Positions 1 through 6,445 of a DNA stretch of 16,822 bases are shown here, piece after piece. Origin of the DNA: Oscillospiraceae bacterium. Its GTDB lineage: Bacteria; Bacillota; Clostridia; Oscillospirales; UBA929. The stretch's first letter is position 1. Every line of letters starts with the position of its first letter. The notes under the pieces were generated by a model. That model did no database searches. It had not been told where the DNA came from and was given only the letters and a program-made list of their open reading frames with translations. The stretch spans positions 1 through 16,822 of the forward strand of contig JAITQI010000032.1 of the NCBI GenBank assembly GCA_031289065.1, read 5' to 3'. A program made the position numbers and the translations under genes.

Positions 1-1
1 C

Positions 2-685
2 GAGTCGGACAAGGAAAAAGAGCGCGAGTATCTTAGGATGCTCGGCGCCAATAAGGTGGACGGCATCATCACCGGAACGCATAACGCGGACATCGAGGAA
101 TACGAAGCCACCGGAGCGCCGATCATCGCGTTCGACCGGAGTTTGTCCGAGCGCGTACCCATCGTCAGCAGCGACAATTTTGGGGGCGGCAAGTTGGCGA
201 CCGAAGCACTGCTTGCCGCAGGCGCACAGCACATCGCCATCATCACCGGTAGCAATAACCCGACGCTTCCCACATATCAGCGGTACGAGGGGTATGTACA
301 AACACTGGAGGCCAACGGTCGGACGCCGTTGCCGTTCAAGTGCGCGGGACAGACAATCACGCTGAAAACGATGCAAATTGCCTCAATACTCAAAACGAGC
401 GGCGCGGACGGTTTCTTTTGCACCGACGACCTCACCGCTATTATGTTAATCAATGAAGCGGAAAAGCTCGGCTTGCGAGTACCCGAGGACATCAAGGTCG
501 TTGGCTACGACGCGACAGCGCTTGTGCGCAATTATTGCGCGCGCCTGACGACGATTGCGCAACCGATCGAGGACTGCGCTATCCTAATGTGCGACCTATT
601 GTTACTCCGGATTCAAAATCCAAACGCGGAGATGGAGCGGCAATATATTCTGCCGGTAAAATTACTTGCAGGCGGTTCGGTATAA
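2..685 (+). CDS. LacI/GalR-family transcriptional regulator, effector-binding domain (5' truncated by window edge)
   Basis: The reading frame is open from base 2, so the gene starts outside the window and its N-terminal helix-turn-helix cannot be seen. The visible 227 codons match the periplasmic-binding-protein-like sensor domain of LacI/GalR repressors: a segment reading VDGIITGTHN, then PIIAFDRSL, a loop SSDNFGGGKLATEALLAAGA, then HIAIITGS, a segment GADGFFCTDDLTAIMLINEAEKLGLRVPEDIKVVGYDA, and a C-terminal TTIAQPIEDCA. This is the usual order of the two sugar-binding lobes. The family binds DNA as dimers and releases it, or tightens on it, when a sugar or related ligand binds; the ligand cannot be read here. 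The natural target is probably upstream and out of view. Base composition is visibly less GC-rich than the rest of the window. The family call is strong; the regulated pathway is unknown. Confidence 0.93.
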   Translation, partial: ESDKEKEREYLRMLGANKVDGIITGTHNADIEEYEATGAPIIAFDRSLSERVPIVSSDNFGGGKLATEALLAAGAQHIAIITGSNNPTLPTYQRYEGYVQTLEANGRTPLPFKCAGQTITLKTMQIASILKTSGADGFFCTDDLTAIMLINEAEKLGLRVPEDIKVVGYDATALVRNYCARLTTIAQPIEDCAILMCDLLLLRIQNPNAEMERQYILPVKLLAGGSV

Positions 686-713
686 ACCGCATTATTGAGG
701 TGTTTTGCCTTAA

Positions 714-748
714 CGGGGAAACGGGGGAGAGGTTCCCCCGTTTCCCCG
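714..748. repeat. Perfect 15-bp inverted repeat, possible REP-like intergenic element
   Basis: CGGGGAAACGGGGGA (714-728) and TCCCCCGTTTCCCCG (734-748) are exact reverse complements around the 5-nt loop GAGGT. It lies 28 bp after the LacI stop codon. No T-run follows; instead there is a GC-rich tail (GGGACGTCGAGGACGCCG and on) up to about 785. It could act as a transcript-end stabiliser or be one copy of a dispersed palindromic repeat. The second is an inference, since only one copy is in the window. Confidence 0.6.
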
Positions 749-796
749 CGGGACGTCGAGGACGCCGTTCCCTACGAGGACGTTGTTTCAAAAAAG

Positions 797-835
797 AGGC
801 ATCCCGGCCGCGTTTGCGCGGTGGGGTGCCTTTGT
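797..835 (+). terminator. Putative Rho-independent terminator of the LacI-type gene
   Basis: AGGCATCCC (797-805) pairs with GGGGTGCCT (823-831) through one G-T wobble, and CCGCG (808-812) pairs with CGCGG (817-821), with a TTTG loop. The stem is followed by TTTGTCGTTGT, a weak U-tract, and preceded by an A-run. It would separate the LacI unit from the PadR promoter. Confidence 0.6.
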
Positions 836-888
836 CGTTGTATGGTCAAGTTCGCGGTAATGGAGAATGGAATATAATTTATTTTCAA

Positions 889-924
889 ATGTACATTGAC
901 AGGCGATGTATCTTGTGTTACTAT
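889..924 (+). promoter_or_regulatory. SigA-type promoter with overlapping operator-like dyad, upstream of padR-type gene
   Basis: The -35 TTGACA (896-901) is a perfect match and the -10 TACTAT (919-924) lies after a 17-bp spacer. An inverted repeat TACAT (892-896) - N9 - ATGTA (906-910) embraces the -35 box, and ATGTACAT (889-896) is itself palindromic. PadR regulators typically repress their own operon by binding dyads at the promoter, so this is the natural candidate for the autoregulatory site. The binding is inferred. Confidence 0.65.
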
Positions 925-967
925 GAGAACAGGACATAGGAGAGACCCGTGAAAGGAGGCTGAGCGC

Positions 968-1318
968 ATGTCCATCGCGTCTGATATGCTTCGCGGCAAC
1001 ACGGATATGATCATCCTGGCCCATTTGACCCAGCGGGAGAGTTATGGGTACGAAATCAACAAGTTGATTCAGGAAAAATCTGAAAACCGTTTTGAACTTA
1101 AAGAGGCCACACTGTATGGGGCCTTCCGCCGGTTGGAGGAGGCGGGGTGTGTATCCTTTTATTGGGGTGACGAGCGAACCGGGGCGCGTCGGCGCTATTA
1201 CCGCATCACCCCCGAAGGGCGGGAAGCCTTTGCGCGTTACCGGCGGGAATGGGCCGAAGCTGTGGCCCTGATCACCAAACTGATTGTCCAAGAAAATGGT
1301 TTAAAGGAGGAGAGGTAA
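968..1318 (+). CDS. PadR-family transcriptional regulator
   Basis: The 116-residue protein has the compact winged helix of PadR regulators: MLRGNTDMIILAHLTQRESYGYEI (residues 7-30), a recognition region ELKEATLYGAFRRLEEAGCV, the wing with GARRRYYRITPEGREAF, and a short C-terminal dimerisation helix. The length fits the small subfamily 2 type. GGAGG at 955-959 lies 8 bp before ATG and supports the start. It is the first gene of a three-gene operon and its stop is one base from the next start. In this family the repressor usually controls its own operon, often membrane or efflux functions, in response to envelope-active compounds. The dyad over the -35 box at 889-910 fits autorepression. The family is certain; the inducer is unknown. 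Confidence 0.94.
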   Translation: MSIASDMLRGNTDMIILAHLTQRESYGYEINKLIQEKSENRFELKEATLYGAFRRLEEAGCVSFYWGDERTGARRRYYRITPEGREAFARYRREWAEAVALITKLIVQENGLKEER

Positions 1319-1319
1319 G

Positions 1320-2165
1320 ATGAAGGACAGGATCAAGACCCATGTGGAAGGCCTGTTTCAGGACGCGCCCCACACCCGGCGGGTGCGGGAGGCGCGGGAG
1401 GAATTGCTGGCGGGTTGTCTGGACAAATATGAGGATCTGACGGCCCATGGCCGCTCGCCGGAGGAGGCCTATGAGGATGTCATCTCGGGCATCGGAGACG
1501 TGACCGAGCTGCTGCGGGCCATCGGGGAGCTGGACGCGGCGGATCCGATCTCCTGGGAGCGGCAGCGCCAAAAACGCGCCCTGTTCGTCTCCTTCGGCGT
1601 CTTCCTGTATGTGCTGGCGCTGGGCGCCACCGCCCTCGCGGTCGGTTATGTTTCGGCTCAGCTCGGCGGTGTGATTTTCTTCATCCTGATCGCGCTGGGT
1701 ACGATGCTGGTGGTCTATGGCATGGTATCCACCAGAACGGAGCGGTACACGACCTTCAGCCGGAGCGGCGAGGAGAGAACCACCATGTCCCAGGAAATCA
1801 CCGCGCAGATGGTCAGCGGCAGCCGGAACAAGCAACTGGAGAAGGCGGTGTCCGCCCTGCTGTGGCCGCTGGCGACGCTGTGCTTCCTGTGCGTCGGGTT
1901 TCTGTTTCACGCGTGGCATCCGGGCTGGCTCATCTTCCCGGCCTGTACGGTGGCGCAGCTGCTGGTGAACCTGGCCTTTGCCAAGCCGGGTCATCGCCGG
2001 GGTTTGGCGGTGGGTATTCTTTGGACGGCCAGCGCGCCGGTTTACCTGATCCTGAGCTTCGCCACCGGCCGCTGGGACATCACCTGGGTTCTCTTCCCGC
2101 TTGCGCTGTGTGTCCAGCAGGCGCTGTATCTGAGGCGGGTATGGAGGAATTCCGATGAAAAATAG
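1320..2165 (+). CDS. Permease-prefix-domain membrane protein (DUF1700-like), operon partner of PadR
   Basis: The protein has 281 residues. Positions 1-75 form a soluble helical domain resembling the permease prefix / DUF1700 N-terminus: VREAREELLAGCLDKYEDLTAHGRSPEEAYEDVISGIGD, the usual pattern of a short domain that counts as E/D-rich helices ending in GD. Six hydrophobic segments follow (about 87-111, 114-136, 176-197, 201-220, 228-247, 254-271), with a charged cytoplasmic loop at 137-175. The start is the ATG one base after the padR stop; the ribosome site AAAGGAGGAG sits inside the end of padR. The gene overlaps the next by 11 bp. Members of this family sit beside PadR regulators and DUF4097 proteins across Firmicutes and are thought to act in envelope homeostasis. 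The precise activity is unknown. Confidence 0.85.
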   Translation: MKDRIKTHVEGLFQDAPHTRRVREAREELLAGCLDKYEDLTAHGRSPEEAYEDVISGIGDVTELLRAIGELDAADPISWERQRQKRALFVSFGVFLYVLALGATALAVGYVSAQLGGVIFFILIALGTMLVVYGMVSTRTERYTTFSRSGEERTTMSQEITAQMVSGSRNKQLEKAVSALLWPLATLCFLCVGFLFHAWHPGWLIFPACTVAQLLVNLAFAKPGHRRGLAVGILWTASAPVYLILSFATGRWDITWVLFPLALCVQQALYLRRVWRNSDEK

Positions 2166-3222
2166 GGTGATCCTGCTCGGGGCGATTGTCTGGGGTCTGC
2201 TGGGGCTCTTGCTGTTGGGTGTGTTGGTGTACTTTCTCGTCCGCCCGGCGGGAGTGAATGATTTTTGGGAGGGTATCGGGGTGTCAAACAATTGGACGGA
2301 GGCGTCGCTGATCAGAGAGGCGCAATATTCGGCGGCGGGGTTGGAGGCCTTCGGGGCGAACGCCATCGCGGAGAATGTGGTGGTGCGCCTGGTGCCGGGG
2401 GACACCATTGCGGTGCGGCAGTATGGAAACCCCGACCGGCAGGAGGCGTTTGAGGCCGACGAGGGCGGCGGCCGCCTGACCATTTCCCTCCGGGACAGCC
2501 GCAAATGGTGGCAAAACATCTTTTCCTTCGGCACCTGGAACAGCCGCTTGGAAATCGACCTGCCCGCGGGCTACGGGGGGGATGTCGCCCTCAGCAGCGC
2601 GTCGGGCGAGATCCTTCTGCCGGAGGACGTCAAGCCGGTCTGGGGGCAGGTGGAGCTGCGCACGGTCTCGGGGGAGATTCGGGCTGAGGCGGGCCTCGAC
2701 GGGCGCAGGTTCACGGTGTCCACGACGTCGGGGGGCCTGCGTTTGGGCCCGGTGACGGCGGAGAGCGGCTTCACGGCGCACTCGGTTTCCGGCTCGCTCA
2801 GGCTGACCGCCGTGAACACCCAGGGGACGGCGAGCCTCCGGACCACATCGGGGTCGATACAGGCGGAAACCTTGTCCTGCTTGGAGTATGACGTACACAG
2901 CATATCGGGCGGGGTCTCCTTTACCGCCGGCTTGTCCGGCCAAGGGAACCTGAAAACCACCTCGGGCAGCATCCGGGTGACCGGGGCGGCGCTGACCGGC
3001 GGCGTGTCGGTTCACTCCACCTCGGGGTCGGTGCAGTTCGGCCTGACGGCCGGACAGGGCTGCGAGCTGCGGATGTCCAGCGTGTCGGGCAGTCTCCGCT
3101 GCGAGCAGCCGCTGCTGTCCGACGGGGGCGAGAGCCGAGGCAACGAAACCGCGGGCCGGGTGGGCGACGGCGGGCCGCCGCTGACCATATCCACGACTTC
3201 GGGCAGTATCCGTGTGGAATAG
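2155..3222 (+). CDS. DUF4097-family beta-strand-repeat protein, membrane anchored
   Basis: A 355-residue protein with an N-terminal membrane anchor (residues 5-29, hydrophobic, MKNRVILL start). From about residue 145 to the end there are roughly ten short repeats of the type S-T/V-S-G-S/E/G-I/L-R/S, for example LRTVSGEIR, VSTTSGGLR, AHSVSGSLR, LRTTSGSIQ, VHSISGGVS, LKTTSGSIR, VHSTSGSVQ and ISTTSGSIRVE at the C-terminus. This is the signature of DUF4097/DUF4098 putative adhesin-type beta-solenoid domains, with a turn at each SG. The anchor places the solenoid outside the cell. The GC-rich DNA encoding the repeats is not identical from copy to copy. It is the last gene of the padR operon, overlaps the preceding gene by 11 bp, and ends at the terminator at 3235-3294. 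An envelope-stress role is inferred from the operon type. Confidence 0.88.
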   Translation: MKNRVILLGAIVWGLLGLLLLGVLVYFLVRPAGVNDFWEGIGVSNNWTEASLIREAQYSAAGLEAFGANAIAENVVVRLVPGDTIAVRQYGNPDRQEAFEADEGGGRLTISLRDSRKWWQNIFSFGTWNSRLEIDLPAGYGGDVALSSASGEILLPEDVKPVWGQVELRTVSGEIRAEAGLDGRRFTVSTTSGGLRLGPVTAESGFTAHSVSGSLRLTAVNTQGTASLRTTSGSIQAETLSCLEYDVHSISGGVSFTAGLSGQGNLKTTSGSIRVTGAALTGGVSVHSTSGSVQFGLTAGQGCELRMSSVSGSLRCEQPLLSDGGESRGNETAGRVGDGGPPLTISTTSGSIRVE

Positions 3223-3234
3223 GGCCTGAGAATC

Positions 3235-3294
3235 GAATAAAGAACGGAAAGGGATATTCTCAATATAGAGAACATCCCTTTCCGTTCTTTATTC
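3235..3294. terminator. Bidirectional terminator hairpin between convergent operons
   Basis: Bases 3235-3255 and 3274-3294 are perfect reverse complements (21 bp). Five more pairs follow after one mismatch (3257-3261 with 3268-3272), leaving the loop AATATA. The A/T ends of the stem (GAATAAAG / CTTTATTC) supply a U-tract on either strand. It lies 12 bp after the DUF4097 stop and 33 bp beyond the glycosyltransferase stop on the other strand, so it can serve both. Confidence 0.85.
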
Positions 3295-3327
3295 TTATTT
3301 ACGAGAAAACGAGCAAGGAGAACCGTA

Positions 3328-4557
3328 TCAGCTGTGGGAGAGGCGGCGTTTCCGGCGGCGGTGGCCGGGGGCGTCGGCGCGGCCGCCATAGAGCAGACAA
3401 ACCGCCCGGTACCGTTGCCAGGCCGTTTGCAACACCTGGGCCCAGGACTGATAGACTGTTTTTTGGGCCGCGCGGCCCACCCGGGCCAACTGCGCCGGGT
3501 CGGACAAGGCCCGGCGGACGGCCTCGGCCACCGCCTCAGGGGATTCCTCGCACAGGAAGCCGTTGACACCGTCGGTCACCCGTTCCGCCGCGCAGCTGCC
3601 CCGGAGCAGCAGGCTGGGGCAGGCGCAACTGGCCGCCTCCTGCACCACGAGGCCGGAGGTGTCAAAGGCGGAGGGGAAGACGAACAGGTCGGCGCTGGCG
3701 TAAAGCGCCCGGAGCAGGGCCCGGTCGGACACCTTGCCGACGAAGCGGACGGCGTCGTCGGTCAGCCCCGCTTGCTCGGCGTAAGCGCGGATTTCGGCGG
3801 CATCGTAGCCGTCTCCCGCGAAGACCATGCGGAAGGGGAGCGCTTCGGCGCTCAGGCGGGCCAGGGCGTCCAGAATCAGCTTGACATTTTTGTACCACAT
3901 CATGCGGCCGACGTAGAGCAAGGTGGGGACGCCGTCCGCGCCGAGCATGGCGCGGGCTTCGGCCAGCCGCTGGGGCGTAACCAGGCCGTCGGGCAGATCG
4001 CAGCCGTTTTCCATGACCAGGCAGGGGCCGGAATAGCCCAAAGCGGCCAAATCGTCCGCCGCGCCCCGGCTGACCGCCCAGACTTCGTCGGCCAGCTCGA
4101 ATTGGATCGCGATCAGGCGGCAGGCGATTTTGCACAGCCAGTCGGCCTTCAGGTACTTTTTGACGTCAAAGGAAAACCGGGTGTGGTAGGTCATCACGAT
4201 GGGGGCGCCGGTGCGGCGGCGGATGCGCCGCGCCAGGATGGCCTGGGCGAAGGGGCTGTGCACATGGAGCAGGTCGGGCTTCAGGTCGGCGATGCGGCGC
4301 GGGGCGCGCAGGCCGAAGGGCAGACCGATACGGTAATCAAACGAGCGGCTCACGCCCAGGGAGGGGATGCGCAGGACGGGGTAAGGCCGTTCCCCGTCGT
4401 CCACGCCGGGCTGGGTGTTGGTGACGACAAAGCTGTTCCCGTGAGCGGCCTGGCTGAGGCGGGCATAGTTTTCCACCGCGCCGGACACGCCGTCCACAAT
4501 GGGGGGGAAGGAATCGCTGAACTGGCCCACGACCAGCGGCTTTTTTTCGCTGTTCAT
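3328..4557 (-). CDS. GT4-family glycosyltransferase
   Basis: I place the start at the ATG at 4557-4555 (MNSEKKPLVVGQFSDSFPP), because this gives a 409-residue protein of usual GT4 length with GGGAGG about 10 bp upstream and an ATGA overlap with the preceding gene. The frame is open further upstream but that part overlaps the neighbour. The N-terminal Rossmann lobe has FSDSFPPIVDGVSGAVENYA (13-32) for acceptor contact, DLLHVHSPF (95-103) and TYHTRF (123-128). The C-terminal lobe has LLYVGRMMWYKN (213-224), FAGDGYD, FVGKVSD and the nucleotide-sugar site FDTSGLVVQEAAS (298-310). In the EX7E motif the first acid is D299 rather than E, the second is E307. Such enzymes transfer a sugar from a nucleotide donor to a lipid or glycan at the membrane; this one resembles the diacylglycerol glucosyltransferase-like subgroup, but the acceptor is not determined. 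The C-terminus ends in a basic tail (RRRKRRLSHS). Confidence 0.88.
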   Translation of the reverse strand: MNSEKKPLVVGQFSDSFPPIVDGVSGAVENYARLSQAAHGNSFVVTNTQPGVDDGERPYPVLRIPSLGVSRSFDYRIGLPFGLRAPRRIADLKPDLLHVHSPFAQAILARRIRRRTGAPIVMTYHTRFSFDVKKYLKADWLCKIACRLIAIQFELADEVWAVSRGAADDLAALGYSGPCLVMENGCDLPDGLVTPQRLAEARAMLGADGVPTLLYVGRMMWYKNVKLILDALARLSAEALPFRMVFAGDGYDAAEIRAYAEQAGLTDDAVRFVGKVSDRALLRALYASADLFVFPSAFDTSGLVVQEAASCACPSLLLRGSCAAERVTDGVNGFLCEESPEAVAEAVRRALSDPAQLARVGRAAQKTVYQSWAQVLQTAWQRYRAVCLLYGGRADAPGHRRRKRRLSHS

Positions 4558-5114
4558 CGAAACAATGCCTCCCAAATGGCGTTGATGGTGGGGAGGTGAA
4601 CCGTGATCGCCCACCAAGCGGCGGCGGCCAACAGCACCCACACGGTCAACAGAAAGAGCAGGGCCGCTCGGGCCAAGTTTTTCAGCTGGAGGCCGGTACG
4701 GCGGCCAAAGGCCCAAACGCAGGCGCACAGCAGGCCCACCAGAGGCAGGCACATCAGCAGGAAGAACCCGAAGAGCCGCGCCGCGGACAGGACGGGTGGC
4801 GTCGGCACGGGGGCCGGTTCCGGGGCGATACGCGGCGCTGGGAGGACGGCGGAGGCCAAGGACGACGGGCCGAGAGACGTCGCCGCCGTCAGCGTCACGG
4901 AAGAGGGCGCGTCAAAGGAATCGCCGAGATCCCGGCGCGGGGGCTGCCAAACCTGGCGTTCGGGGGGCTTGGGCGGGCCCGCGGGGACGGCAAAGGGAGA
5001 GAAACTTCGGCCCAGGGCGGCGTACGAAGACGCGGCGACCGACACGAACGCGCCGCAGCGCGGACACTTGGTTTCGCCCTCCTGTAGGGGCTGTTGGCAA
5101 TGGGCACAAATCAT
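4554..5114 (-). CDS. Zinc-ribbon membrane protein, hypothetical
   Basis: A 186-residue protein beginning MICAHCQQPLQEGETKCPRC: cysteines C3, C6, C17 and C20 form a C-x2-C-x10-C-x2-C zinc ribbon at the extreme N-terminus. A Pro/Ala/Ser-rich linker follows (about 25-110), then two hydrophobic helices (113-136 and 149-171) and a short tail. The predicted topology is zinc ribbon and linker in the cytoplasm with a two-helix membrane hairpin. The start is supported by GAGGG about 10 bp upstream. Its stop overlaps the GT4 start as ATGA, so the two are translationally coupled, suggesting that it anchors or regulates the glycosyltransferase. I do not recognise a named family beyond the generic zinc-ribbon call. 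Confidence 0.82.
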   Translation of the reverse strand: MICAHCQQPLQEGETKCPRCGAFVSVAASSYAALGRSFSPFAVPAGPPKPPERQVWQPPRRDLGDSFDAPSSVTLTAATSLGPSSLASAVLPAPRIAPEPAPVPTPPVLSAARLFGFFLLMCLPLVGLLCACVWAFGRRTGLQLKNLARAALLFLLTVWVLLAAAAWWAITVHLPTINAIWEALFR

Positions 5115-5159
5115 TTGTGAACATCCCTCGCTTTTTACGTGGCGCTATGCCTTACTTAT

Positions 5160-5188
5160 AATATATATGAAACGGACGCTTTTGTACA
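5160..5188 (-). promoter_or_regulatory. Putative SigA-type promoter for the zinc-ribbon/GT4 operon
   Basis: On the minus strand a TGTACA -35 (5188-5183) is followed after 17 bp by a TATATT -10 (5165-5160). The -10 matches consensus at 5 of 6 positions and the -35 at 4 of 6. It lies about 46 bp upstream of the ATG at 5114 in an AT-rich stretch. Confidence 0.55.
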
Positions 5189-5447
5189 GGAAAATTTCTT
5201 TCGATGTAAAAAGAGAAAAGGGGCGATCACGCCGTCTCCCCCTGCCGAACAGGGGTTTTGACTCGGAGGAAAACGGTGTAAAATAGCAATGAATATTGTG
5301 TTTCTCTATGGTTCTCATGTGATAATCGTATTATCAGAATATATTGTACAGTGAGAATGAATATATTCTTGTTTCCGGGGTTTTGAGAAGCCAAACGGTC
5401 CGGCGGAGGGGTCGTGTCTCACTTCTACAAAAAAATCGGAAAAAGAT
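5189..5447. other. AT-rich intergenic stretch with a central dyad; no gene seen
   Basis: This piece of the divergent intergenic region holds no convincing gene. It has a short hairpin CCCCTG-CCGAA-CAGGGG followed by TTTT (5239-5259) and a perfect inverted repeat GATAAT-CGT-ATTATC (5321-5335), itself flanked by TTCTCA (5312-5317) and TGAGAA (5352-5357). These could be operator elements for one or both divergent operons or parts of a small RNA; neither is shown. Confidence 0.4.
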
Positions 5448-5477
5448 TTGACAAATCACCTGTATTTGTAATAGAAT
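5448..5477 (+). promoter_or_regulatory. SigA-type promoter for the coiled-coil/OmpA-like pair
   Basis: A perfect -35 TTGACA (5448-5453), an 18-bp spacer and the -10 TAGAAT (5472-5477, 5 of 6 to consensus). A start near 5484 would give a leader of about 85 nt before the ATG at 5570. Confidence 0.7.
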
Positions 5478-5509
5478 AACAACAAACGTCCGTGGCAATG
5501 ATATGTTAT

Positions 5510-5544
5510 GCCGGAGGCCGCCGTCCCATACGCGGCGCCCCGGC
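5510..5544 (+). promoter_or_regulatory. GC-rich leader hairpin upstream of the coiled-coil gene
   Basis: GCCGG (5510-5514), GGC (5516-5518) and GCCG (5520-5523) pair with CCGGC (5540-5544), GCC (5537-5539) and CGGC (5533-5536). This makes 12 G-C pairs with two single-base bulges and a 9-nt loop. It lies within the predicted transcript leader and ends 8 nt before the ribosome site at 5553-5558, so it could influence translation or stabilise the mRNA. No riboswitch class is recognised. Confidence 0.4.
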
Positions 5545-5569
5545 CCAGGAGCGGAGGGAGTCAATAGAA

Positions 5570-6379
5570 ATGGCCGTAAAACGAGATAGCCGAAAAATGG
5601 TGGACATGCTTGAGCGCATGGGCATGATCAAACACGAGGACGAGGACGACTTTGTTGTCGATCAGGCCGAATTTACCACCACGCCCGGGGAACCCACGAC
5701 GGCCCCGCCCGTCGCGGCGGCTCAGCCCGCCATATCGGCGCAGACCGCCGCCCCTGTGAGAGCGCCGTATACGGCCGCCCCGCAGGCTCTTCCCCAGACC
5801 GCCCCGCCGCCCGCGGCGGCGCCTGGGCTGTCCGACGTGGAGAAATACACCCATCTGTCGGCGGTTGCGGGCAGCAACGCCTACGACTGGAAGCCGGTTG
5901 CCACCAACTCAGCGCTGGGCGACAACTTTTGGAACGACGAAGCGCCGGCGGATCAGGCGACCATCGACCAGTACCTGGAAATCCATCAGCTCTATGATAT
6001 GTTCCACATGAAGGTCGGCGGGGTGGACTCGGTTTACCTGTTGGAAGAGTATATCAAGACGCTGCCCGATTCCCTGCCGGCCGAGCTGCGGCGTTCCATT
6101 ATCATGCGCATTGTGCAGGCCTCCGGGTTTGATTTTGACCGCCTGCTCAGCGACGGCATCGACCGCGTCTCCAAGCTCAACGACTACGCGGCTGAGTTCG
6201 CCTCCCACACCGATGGGGTGGTCAATCAGCAGAACGGGATTATCGCCGAACTCGAGCGCCAGATCGAAATGGTGCGCGGGGTGATCAACGAGCGCATCAA
6301 TCTACATAAAAAACAGTTTCTCACGATTGAGAACGAGGCACAGCGTCTGAAGGAAATCCTTGATTTCATTACGAAGTAG
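5570..6379 (+). CDS. Hypothetical soluble protein with Pro/Ala linker and C-terminal helical coiled-coil domain
   Basis: I start at ATG 5570 (MAVKRDSRKMVDMLERM) because GGAGGG at 5553-5558 precedes it; an in-frame GTG at 5492 has no such site. The 269-residue protein has four parts: a short charged amphipathic N-terminus (1-30, MVDMLERMGMIKHEDEDDF), a Pro/Ala/Thr-rich linker (about 38-87), a helical domain (about 128-205) with YLEIHQLYDMFHMKVGG, VYLLEEYIKTLPDSLPAELRR and ASGFDFDRLLSDG, and a long C-terminal coiled coil (about 214-267) reading VVNQQNGIIAELERQIEM onward to RLKEILDFI. It has no signal peptide, transmembrane segment or catalytic motif that I can see, so it is probably cytoplasmic. 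The architecture suggests a structural or scaffolding protein. It is followed by the OmpA-like gene 66 bp downstream in the same orientation. I do not recognise the family. Confidence 0.82.
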   Translation: MAVKRDSRKMVDMLERMGMIKHEDEDDFVVDQAEFTTTPGEPTTAPPVAAAQPAISAQTAAPVRAPYTAAPQALPQTAPPPAAAPGLSDVEKYTHLSAVAGSNAYDWKPVATNSALGDNFWNDEAPADQATIDQYLEIHQLYDMFHMKVGGVDSVYLLEEYIKTLPDSLPAELRRSIIMRIVQASGFDFDRLLSDGIDRVSKLNDYAAEFASHTDGVVNQQNGIIAELERQIEMVRGVINERINLHKKQFLTIENEAQRLKEILDFITK

Positions 6380-6445
6380 GGATTCTCAATATTGGCTGTA
6401 CCGTTGCGCGTATCGGGCGCGGCGGGCAAGCGGAGTTTTACGTTT

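Noticed and set aside
1272..2534. Long minus-strand reading frame opposite the permease-prefix gene
   Set aside because: Antisense shadow: arginine/proline-rich with no recognisable domain, and it crosses the boundary of two well-supported genes on the plus strand.
3334..4599. Long plus-strand reading frame opposite the glycosyltransferase (about 420 codons)
   Set aside because: It mirrors the GT4 gene in a GC-rich region, is low-complexity (G/A/Q/V-rich), lacks a ribosome site and has no family motifs, whereas the opposite strand has clear GT4 motifs.
5289..5354. Small 21-codon reading frame MNIVFLYGSHVIIVLSEYIVQ in the divergent intergenic region
   Set aside because: The only GGAGGA (5265-5270) is 18 bp from the ATG and the putative promoter spacing is 15 bp; its sequence includes the dyad at 5321-5335, so it is probably regulatory DNA rather than a peptide gene.
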